NCBI GenBank assembly: GCA_964449305.1
Contig: CAYUYM010000027.1
Span: forward strand, 1-24,439
Direction: 5' to 3'
Length of the DNA stretch: 24,439 nt
DNA from: CAYUYM01 sp964449305
GTDB taxonomy: Bacteria; Bacteroidota; Ignavibacteria; SZUA-365; CAYQST01
In this document: one piece after another, positions 1-5,552 of the stretch
How the letters are laid out: every line of letters starts with the position of its first letter
How positions within the stretch are numbered: the stretch's first letter is position 1
Translations under genes and position numbers: made by a program
The notes under the pieces: model-generated
Seen by the model: only the letters and a program-made list of their open reading frames with translations
Databases searched by the model: none
What the model was told of the DNA's origin: nothing

Positions 1-2
1 AC

Positions 3-56
3 CGCATCGAGACCCCGCAGTTCACCAAGAGCCTCCGCATGGTGCTCGCGCGGTAG
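3..56 (+). CDS. C-terminal end of an unidentified protein (5' truncated)
   Basis: An open frame enters from the left edge and stops at TAG 54-56, giving a 17-residue tail ending TPQFTKSLRMVLAR. The basic, slightly hydrophobic tail is too short to assign to a family. That it is coding is inferred from the open frame and from the two hairpins that follow directly, the second being a good terminator. The rest of the gene lies outside the window. Confidence 0.5.
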   Translation, partial: RIETPQFTKSLRMVLAR

Positions 57-67
57 AAGAAACGACC

Positions 68-94
68 TCAGGTTCGACTGGTTGTCGGACCTGA
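68..94 (+). other. Stem-loop in the 3' region of the truncated gene
   Basis: An 11-bp inverted repeat (TCAGGTTCGAC at 68-78 and GTCGGACCTGA at 84-94, one T-G pair in RNA) closes a 5-nt loop. It begins 12 nt after the stop codon of the truncated gene. No T-tract follows, so it is probably not a complete terminator. It may stabilise the 3' end or act together with the hairpin at 112-148. Confidence 0.45.
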
Positions 95-111
95 AAATTG
101 ACGGACCCATC

Positions 112-156
112 ACACCTCCCACGAAGGACGGCACTTCGTGGGAGGTGTCATTTTCT
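112..156 (+). terminator. Rho-independent terminator after the truncated gene
   Basis: A perfect 15-bp stem (112-126 paired with 134-148) encloses a 7-nt loop GACGGCA and is followed by CATTTTCT. The long stem, short loop and T-rich tail are the standard form of an intrinsic terminator. It ends the transcript of the gene entering from the left edge and isolates it from the RNA methyltransferase gene. Confidence 0.8.
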
Positions 157-469
157 ACACGTCCAGCTCAATCATCCCCCGGGTCGCTTGTGATGGGATG
201 CTTCCGAGGACCAACGGCGCACCCCATGAACTGGTTGCCGCGAAGCGAATGCGGCGTCAGGGAATGGCGTTGTTGCAGAAATCAGCCGTCCACCATTGAG
301 CACTGTCATGGAAGTCTGGCAGGAACTGGTCGTTGCGATGTGCACCGTTCTGATCATCCACAGTGCGTGCGCATGGAGGTGATGTTGAGCGAGCACATGG
401 CAGGGAGGTGACCGGGGACGAAGGGTGTATGGCAGAAGGATGGCTCTTCAACGTCGCATTTCGCCCACA
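157..469. other. Intergenic stretch without a supportable gene
   Basis: About 310 nt between the terminator and the leader hairpin of the RNA methyltransferase gene. Open frames here are short, lack convincing ribosome binding sites and show no recognisable protein pattern. I see no tRNA cloverleaf and no clear -35/-10 or TAnnTTTG promoter, although the promoter of the downstream gene must lie in or near this stretch unless the terminator is leaky. Confidence 0.5.
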
Positions 470-495
470 CACCGCATTCTTGGATGAATGCGGTG
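470..495 (+). promoter_or_regulatory. Leader hairpin or operator-like palindrome before the RNA methyltransferase gene
   Basis: A perfect 10-bp inverted repeat, CACCGCATTC (470-479) and GAATGCGGTG (486-495), closes a 6-nt loop TTGGAT. It sits 18 nt upstream of ATG 514. The in-frame ATG at 484-486 lies at the loop/stem junction and would be sequestered. No T-tract follows, so it is not a terminator. It may be an RNA leader structure or a repressor site; the sequence cannot separate the two. Confidence 0.45.
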
Positions 496-513
496 ATTGA
501 CAGATATTGGGTC

Positions 514-1074
514 ATGAGGAAGCTTCATCACCAGGAAATCACACGCCCCAGCACTGCCGAGCTCGCCGGGCAGCCACGGAGCAGCATCACCGTTGTGGTG
601 GACAACGTCCGCAGTCTCTACAACGTGGGATCGATCTTCCGCTCCTGCGATGGCGCCCGCGTCGATCACCTGTACCTCTGCGGGTTCACACCGCATCCAC
701 CGCGGACCGAGATCGACAAGACCGCGCTGGGGGCGACGGAGTCCGTGCCATGGACATACTGTCCATCGATCCTCGACGCCCTGACGACGCTGCGCCGCGG
801 GGGGTATCGCATCGCCGCGCTGGAGCACACCGACGCATCGATCTCCTGCTTCGACCTGACACCGGACCGCTTTCCGCTTGCGGTGATCGTCGGCAACGAG
901 ATCACCGGAGTGTCGGCCGACGCGCTCGACCACTGTGATTTCGCCATCGAGATCCCCATGCTCGGCATCAAGCAATCCCTCAACGTGGCCGTGGCAACAG
1001 GCATCATCATCTACCAATGCCTGCGGACACTCACCGCATCCACTTCCATCCACCAGCCTCCGAACGTCGAATGA
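514..1074 (+). CDS. SpoU/TrmH-family RNA 2'-O-ribose methyltransferase
   Basis: The 186-aa product is a SPOUT-fold enzyme predicted to methylate a ribose 2'-OH in tRNA or rRNA with S-adenosylmethionine. Visible family motifs, numbered from ATG 514, are motif 1 NVRSLYNVGSIFRS (about 31-44) with the catalytic-type Asn and Arg, motif 2 VIVGNEITGVS (about 128-138), and motif 3 around IPMLGIKQSLNVAVA (about 148-162), which builds the trefoil knot that binds the cofactor. The length suits the short TrmH-like subfamily without an N-terminal extension. An ATG at 484 is also in frame, but it falls in a hairpin, and MRKL at 514 resembles the usual family start; neither has a strong ribosome binding site. 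The stop overlaps the next start in ATGA, so the two genes are probably co-translated. The exact RNA target cannot be read from sequence. Confidence 0.88.
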   Translation: MRKLHHQEITRPSTAELAGQPRSSITVVVDNVRSLYNVGSIFRSCDGARVDHLYLCGFTPHPPRTEIDKTALGATESVPWTYCPSILDALTTLRRGGYRIAALEHTDASISCFDLTPDRFPLAVIVGNEITGVSADALDHCDFAIEIPMLGIKQSLNVAVATGIIIYQCLRTLTASTSIHQPPNVE

Positions 1075-1463
1075 AGAACATCATCCAGTTTTTCCTCAAC
1101 AACCCGATCCTCCTCGTCGCCGCGGCGATCCTGGTGATCGCCCTGGTCATCGCGCTCATCAAGAAGGTGATGAAGGCCGCGGTCATCATCAGCGTGATCA
1201 TCGTCATTCTCGGCGTGGTGTTCTATGCCGTGCGGGACAAGCTGGGGCCGGAGGCCACGAAGCCCGTGGAGGGACTGCTGAAGGAAGGCAACTCCGCCGT
1301 GGAGAAGACCTCGCCCACGACCTTTGAAAAGGCGAAAGAACTCGGCACCGATGAGAAGACCACCAAGGCTGCTCCGGTGAAGAAGGCTGGTGACGAGCGG
1401 AAGGCGGCAGCGAAGAAACCCGACAGCCACACAAAGAACAAGAAGACCGTCACCGGCAGATGA
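1071..1463 (+). CDS. Small membrane protein with a charged Lys/Ala-rich tail
   Basis: The 130-aa protein is not a family I recognise. Its N-terminal half has two hydrophobic stretches (about 8-27 and 33-52) separated by a short basic KK turn, suggesting two membrane helices in a hairpin. The remaining 75 residues are hydrophilic, rich in Lys, Ala, Glu and Thr, and probably disordered, ending in a strongly basic tail. The start ATG 1071 overlaps the stop of the RNA methyltransferase gene (ATGA), which supports this start over the in-frame ATG at 1017 lying inside the upstream gene. The overlap implies co-expression but not a shared function. A membrane location is inferred from hydropathy only. 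Confidence 0.7.
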   Translation: MKNIIQFFLNNPILLVAAAILVIALVIALIKKVMKAAVIISVIIVILGVVFYAVRDKLGPEATKPVEGLLKEGNSAVEKTSPTTFEKAKELGTDEKTTKAAPVKKAGDERKAAAKKPDSHTKNKKTVTGR

Positions 1464-1544
1464 TGCACTGCGAGGCTGCCGGAACGCCATCTGGCGCACT
1501 GGGGATCGCGTGAGCAACGGTCCGGGAGCATGCCATGCTGAAAG

Positions 1545-1564
1545 GTCCGGGCAGATGTCCGGAC
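1545..1564. promoter_or_regulatory. Inverted repeat beside the LCP-gene promoter (possible operator)
   Basis: GTCCGG at 1545-1550 and CCGGAC at 1559-1564 form a 6-bp inverted repeat with an 8-nt spacer, and a further GTCCGG lies at 1520-1525. The repeat ends 7 nt before the TATATTTG element, so it covers roughly the -14 to -33 part of that promoter. A bound regulator here would compete with RNA polymerase. This is inference from position; no matching regulator is known to me. Confidence 0.3.
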
Positions 1565-1571
1565 GAAATGG

Positions 1572-1579
1572 TATATTTG
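1572..1579 (+). promoter_or_regulatory. Bacteroidota-type -7 promoter element (TATATTTG)
   Basis: TATATTTG matches the TAnnTTTG -7 consensus of primary sigma factors in Bacteroidota and relatives at every fixed position. No good TTTG is present about 20 nt upstream, where the -33 element would lie. Transcription would start near 1586, giving a leader of about 33 nt to ATG 1619. This argues against the upstream ATG codons at 1535 and 1568 as starts of the LCP gene. Confidence 0.5.
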
Positions 1580-1618
1580 ATGCTTGAATTTTTCGGACAG
1601 CGTGCAGGCACAACGACC

Positions 1619-3007
1619 ATGACGACCGACGAGACAGAGACCACTTCATCCGCTTCACACACACAGGGCACGGGAAAAAAGAGGGGATGCCTCTTGCAGG
1701 GAATCCGCTTCATCGCCGGCTTCCTGGGAGCCTGCATCATCTGGGGAGGAATATCCTGGTTGATCCCCGCCATTCCGTCACCGCTTGCCACGGCAAAGGC
1801 GATGCTCCTGATCACCAAGGCGGGGGCGGACAAGGTGTATTTCGCCTTCAATACCGGGGCACTTGAAGAGGCCTCGAAGCGGGTGGAACAGGAGGCAACC
1901 GATGCCGCGCCCGATCGCCAGTTGGGCTTCGATTCTGCATCCTTCTTCCAGAATGTCTCGATCCCGGCGGAGAGGCAGGGCGAGGTGGATTCCGCCTTCC
2001 AGAGTGTGATGAAGAACCTCTCGAAGCTGCCCTCGATCGGTGGCCGTGTGGTGAATGTGGCAGTCATCGGCGTTGATTCGCGACTCGGCGAAACGGGCGC
2101 GCGCAGCGATGCCATCCACCTCTTCACCTTCAGCCTCGATTCCGGTGTGGTGGAGATCATGTCGGTGCCGCGGGAGACGCCCTGCGATCTTGGCCATGGC
2201 GATTCCTCGCGTCTCAACATCGTGAGCTATGCACGGCAGCGCGGCGTGGATTTCCTGCTCAGAAAGCTCGAGCCGATGTGCCGGCGCGGTCCGATCAAGT
2301 ATTGGGCGGAGGTGGGCTTCAGCCAGGCCATGGGCATCATCGAATTGCTCGGGTACTCCGAGCCGCAAAAGACCCTGCGCTTCCTGCGGTCACGCAAGGC
2401 CTTCGGCCTCGGCGACTGGCAGCGCTCCCACAACCAGTCGGTGTTTCTCCGCGAGAATCTCGTCCGCAAATTCTCCCTGCTCACGGGAGCCAGCGGTGAC
2501 GTGATCCTCACCGCGGGTCTTCAGTTCGTCAACACGAACATGACGAAGGACTTTGTCCAGGGCATTGTGTACGGCCTGCAGAAGCGGGGTTTCCCGCAGC
2601 ACCGGTACGACGCGGTCCGTGTGAAGATGGTGCCGCTGTTGAAATTCCGGCTCGAGGATGTGCTGCCGGATTCCGTCAACCTTGCCCGGGTTGCAACGCG
2701 ATCCGACCGCATCATCGGGGACGACCATGCACCCGGACAGAACGTGGAGCAGCGGCTGGTGGCAATGGTGCGGCAGGCGGCCGCGGATTCGGCACGCCCG
2801 GCCCAGGTGATCCGCCGGCTCAAGGTGGTGGTGGATCAGCACGCATGGATGCAGGTGCAGAACAAGCCGGTGCGCTGGGCGCTCCGCGATGAAATGATCA
2901 TGCGGCTTGAACGTGCGTATCGCAGGCTGGGGAAGAATGCGGAAGCAGAAAGAGTGGTGGCGATCAAGACATCAGAGGATGTGCTGCGTCAGAACATCCG
3001 TTTTTAG
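1619..3007 (+). CDS. LytR-CpsA-Psr (LCP) family membrane protein
   Basis: The 462-aa product has a short basic cytoplasmic N-terminus, one membrane helix at about 29-50 and a large extracytoplasmic part. Residues about 145-290 fit the LCP domain: VAVIGVDSR (147-155), RSDAIHLF (162-169), SVPRET (182-187), a GPIKYWAEVGF segment (224-234) and the terminal RSRKAFGLGD and HNQ segments near 258-273. The Asp and Arg residues that bind the polyprenyl pyrophosphate group in known LCP enzymes appear kept (D153, R155, R162, D164, R185). Characterised members transfer lipid-linked glycopolymers onto peptidoglycan or other acceptors. The usual PRD is PRE here. About 170 residues after the core are unassigned. 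ATG 1619 was chosen because it lies downstream of the TATATTTG promoter; earlier in-frame ATGs at 1535 and 1568 would precede or overlap it. The substrate in this presumably Gram-negative cell is unknown. Confidence 0.8.
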   Translation: MTTDETETTSSASHTQGTGKKRGCLLQGIRFIAGFLGACIIWGGISWLIPAIPSPLATAKAMLLITKAGADKVYFAFNTGALEEASKRVEQEATDAAPDRQLGFDSASFFQNVSIPAERQGEVDSAFQSVMKNLSKLPSIGGRVVNVAVIGVDSRLGETGARSDAIHLFTFSLDSGVVEIMSVPRETPCDLGHGDSSRLNIVSYARQRGVDFLLRKLEPMCRRGPIKYWAEVGFSQAMGIIELLGYSEPQKTLRFLRSRKAFGLGDWQRSHNQSVFLRENLVRKFSLLTGASGDVILTAGLQFVNTNMTKDFVQGIVYGLQKRGFPQHRYDAVRVKMVPLLKFRLEDVLPDSVNLARVATRSDRIIGDDHAPGQNVEQRLVAMVRQAAADSARPAQVIRRLKVVVDQHAWMQVQNKPVRWALRDEMIMRLERAYRRLGKNAEAERVVAIKTSEDVLRQNIRF

Positions 3008-3018
3008 TGTCGCGCCTG

Positions 3019-5460
3019 TCAGCGTGTGACGACAATGCGCAAAGCCGGCTCTGCGGGGACGCGCACCACGAGCATGTGTTTCCCGGCATCAACGTGGTAT
3101 CCCCTGTCGGGGATCCGCGATCCATCGTGTGCAGCGATGGCCGAGTGTCCATTGATCGTGACTGACGCCGGGAGACCGTCGAAATTGCGTATGCGATAGA
3201 TGTGCGTCCCGATGTCGGCGGCGAAGCTGTTCTGTGTCGCCGTTGCATTGATGGTCAGCGAGCTTCCAGTCGCGTTCTGTGCGAACGCGATCTCGTCATA
3301 TTCCCCCCGCTGGCAGCCGAAGCCATCCCCCGCGTCAAGGTAGAGGGTGAAGGCACCGTCGGCGCCGGCGACGACGTCCACCGTGAGTTCGGTGAGTGGA
3401 GAGGCGTTGTCGTATTGGACCGCCGCACGCCGGGGGATGATGCTGCCGACACGGAAGAAGCAGGGCAGGCGCCACCAGGGAGCGTCGACGGTGACGAAGC
3501 GCCCGCCATCATGGACATCGTTGGTCACGGGATCCAGCCAGCGGCCGCGCGGCAGCCACACCTTCTGGAAGTACTGATGCTCGTTGACCACCGGGGCCAC
3601 GAGGATGGAGGAGCCGAACATGAACTGGTGCTGAACGTCCCAGCGATACGACTCGGGTTCATCCTGAAACTCGAGCTGCATGGCGCGCATCATGGGGATG
3701 CCGGTGAGCGACGCCTCGCGAAAGATGGTGTAGATGTAGGGCATCAGCTCGTAACGCAGGGAGATCATGTCGCGGGCATTGTCCTCGATCTCCTCGCCGA
3801 ATGTCCATGGTTCCTGGTCGCGTGAGTTGATGGTGGTGTGGTTGCGGAAGAGCGGGGTGAACACGCCGGCCTGCATCCACCGGGCGAAGAGCTCGGGCGA
3901 TGGGGATCCCACGAAGCCGCCCACATCGGCACCCACGAAGGGCGCGCCCGACAGTCCGAGACCGATGCACATGCGGACAGCGAGGGCGAGGTGGTCGAAG
4001 GACGCGACATTGTCGCCGGTCCAGATCGCGGTGTATTTCTGCGAGCCCGCGTAGGCGGCGCGCGTCAGCAGGAAGGGGCGCATATCCGGTGCATGCGCGC
4101 GGAGGCCCTCATAGGCGGCCCGCGCTTCGAGGTGGGCGTAGACATTGTGGATCTTCCGGATCGTGGAGTTGCGGCGGTCATCATCGAAGACGACGGTGGT
4201 CGGCATCTCGCGACCCCACACGGCCGGCTCGTTCATGTCGTTCCAGAATCCCGCGACACCCTGATCAAACAACCGGGCGTAGTGGGCACCCCACCAGGCG
4301 CGGGTGTCGGGACGTGTGAAATCAGGGAAGTGGCACCAGCCGGGCCAGACCTCGCCCTCGTAGAGGGTGCCGTCGGCATGGCGCGCAAAGAGGCTGCGCT
4401 TCACGCCCTCGTCGTCGACATGGAAGCCTTTCTCCACCTTGATGCCCGGGTCGATGATGGGCACCACATGGAAGCCCATGCGACGGAGCTCCGCAAGCAT
4501 GGCGGGGGGATCGGGGAATGCCGCGGTGTCCCAGGTGAAGACCTTGTAGCGGTCCATGTGGCGGATGTCGAGGTAGAGGACGTCGGCAGGGATGCGGCGT
4601 GTGCGGAAGTTCCGTGCCACATCCATGAGTTCCGCAGCCGGGAAGTAACTCCAGCGGCACTGCTGGTAGCCCAGCGCCCAGCGCGGAGGCAGGGGCATGC
4701 GGCCGGTGAGCGCGGTGTAATGTGTGATGACGCGTTTCATTTCGGGCCCGAAGAAGAAGTGGTAGGTCATCTCGCCATCGGGGGCGCCGAAGGAGTAGGT
4801 GCGACGGCTGCCCGCACCCATGGTGAACACGGAGCGATACGTGTTGTCGAAGAAGATGCCGTAGGCGCCGGCGTCCACCACGCCGATGAAGAAGGGGATG
4901 GAGACGTAGAGCGGATCGTGTTCCACGCCATAGGCTGGGAAGTCGGTGTTCCACATCACCCATTGATTGCCGCGCTTGTCGAGGTTGCCCGTCTTCTCGC
5001 CGAGGCCGTAGAAGCGTGCGGAGGGATCGAGGCGTTTCCAGGTCATGACTTCATGGCCATCCCAGGCATGCCCAAAGGCGGAGTCGTCGGCGCAGAGCTC
5101 GGCACCGGTGCGTGTGAGGAAGCGCAGGCGCAGGGGCGATTTCAGGATCTCCACGATGCCGCCTGCGAGGCGCATCACAAGGCGATCGGGTTTCTCCTCG
5201 AGCACCCATGCCGCCGGCGGCGCGGTGATGGTGTCAATGGCGTAGGATGGGATGTCGAGGATGCGGCCGTCGCGTCCCACCTGGACACGCACGGTGGCCG
5301 AATCGATGACGGTGATGCGCATGACATTGTTCGTGGCGGTGAGTGTGAGCGTTGCGCCGTTGCGTGCATGGGAGGTGCAGTTCCCGAGAAAGGTGTAGCC
5401 CTCGCCCCGGGCTGTGCCGATGGTGATGAGCAGGGACAGGATGGCCGTGAGAAATCGCAT
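3019..5460 (-). CDS. Secreted GH31 family alpha-glucosidase-like glycoside hydrolase
   Basis: The 813-aa protein begins with a signal peptide (about 1-19, a hydrophobic core after MRF), so it acts in the periplasm or outside. An N-terminal beta-sandwich (about 20-250) precedes a (beta/alpha)8 barrel with the GH31 hallmarks: YLDIRHMDRYKVFTW (296-310), the nucleophile motif WNDMNEP (406-412, D408), the acid/base motif TGDN (481-484, D483), and RNHTT (539-543). C-terminal beta domains follow from about 620. GH31 enzymes retain configuration while cleaving alpha-linked glucosides or xylosides, and some are transglycosidases; specificity cannot be read here. The start at 5460 places the signal peptide at the N-terminus; a longer frame to 5556 would run through the terminator of the neighbouring gene. 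It converges on the LCP gene with an 11-nt gap and no terminator between. Confidence 0.92.
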   Translation of the reverse strand: MRFLTAILSLLITIGTARGEGYTFLGNCTSHARNGATLTLTATNNVMRITVIDSATVRVQVGRDGRILDIPSYAIDTITAPPAAWVLEEKPDRLVMRLAGGIVEILKSPLRLRFLTRTGAELCADDSAFGHAWDGHEVMTWKRLDPSARFYGLGEKTGNLDKRGNQWVMWNTDFPAYGVEHDPLYVSIPFFIGVVDAGAYGIFFDNTYRSVFTMGAGSRRTYSFGAPDGEMTYHFFFGPEMKRVITHYTALTGRMPLPPRWALGYQQCRWSYFPAAELMDVARNFRTRRIPADVLYLDIRHMDRYKVFTWDTAAFPDPPAMLAELRRMGFHVVPIIDPGIKVEKGFHVDDEGVKRSLFARHADGTLYEGEVWPGWCHFPDFTRPDTRAWWGAHYARLFDQGVAGFWNDMNEPAVWGREMPTTVVFDDDRRNSTIRKIHNVYAHLEARAAYEGLRAHAPDMRPFLLTRAAYAGSQKYTAIWTGDNVASFDHLALAVRMCIGLGLSGAPFVGADVGGFVGSPSPELFARWMQAGVFTPLFRNHTTINSRDQEPWTFGEEIEDNARDMISLRYELMPYIYTIFREASLTGIPMMRAMQLEFQDEPESYRWDVQHQFMFGSSILVAPVVNEHQYFQKVWLPRGRWLDPVTNDVHDGGRFVTVDAPWWRLPCFFRVGSIIPRRAAVQYDNASPLTELTVDVVAGADGAFTLYLDAGDGFGCQRGEYDEIAFAQNATGSSLTINATATQNSFAADIGTHIYRIRNFDGLPASVTINGHSAIAAHDGSRIPDRGYHVDAGKHMLVVRVPAEPALRIVVTR

Positions 5461-5485
5461 GGTGGTCCGCTGGTTGGTGATGCGG

Positions 5486-5493
5486 GAAATGTA
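5486..5493 (-). promoter_or_regulatory. Possible -7 element for the GH31 gene
   Basis: On the minus strand TACATTTC matches seven of the eight positions of TAnnTTTG, 25 nt upstream of the GH31 start at 5460. The T-tract of the adjacent terminator lies where a -33 element would be expected. The leader would be under 20 nt. The match is weak and position is the main support. Confidence 0.3.
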
Positions 5494-5502
5494 CGAATTC
5501 CC

Positions 5503-5534
5503 AAAAAAAAAGGCCGCCAGAACGGCGGCCTTTT
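5503..5534 (-). terminator. Strong terminator of the type IX cargo gene
   Basis: GGCCGCC (5512-5518) and GGCGGCC (5524-5530) form a 7-bp GC stem with a 5-nt loop, flanked by nine A residues (5503-5511) and TTTT (5531-5534). Read on the minus strand, the hairpin is followed by a nine-T tract and lies about 20 nt after the stop codon at 5553. The A-T flanks can extend the stem. On the plus strand the T-tract is only four long, so its main action should be on the minus-strand transcript. Confidence 0.88.
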
Positions 5535-5552
5535 CAACGGAGGGAGGAGGGA

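Noticed and set aside
69..94. GGTTCGACT resembling the T-loop of a tRNA.
   Set aside because: The flanking bases do not form a 5-bp T-stem, no acceptor or anticodon arms are found, and the segment is better explained by the 11-bp hairpin at 68-94.
82..411. Plus-strand open frame of 109 codons near the left edge.
   Set aside because: It starts at a non-ATG codon inside the first hairpin and runs through the terminator stem, with no ribosome binding site and no recognisable protein pattern.
429..500. A 23-codon mini frame (start ATG 429) before the RNA methyltransferase gene, possibly a leader peptide.
   Set aside because: There is no run of regulatory codons and no terminator/antiterminator pair, so attenuation is not supported. 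It ends just past the hairpin by chance as far as can be seen.
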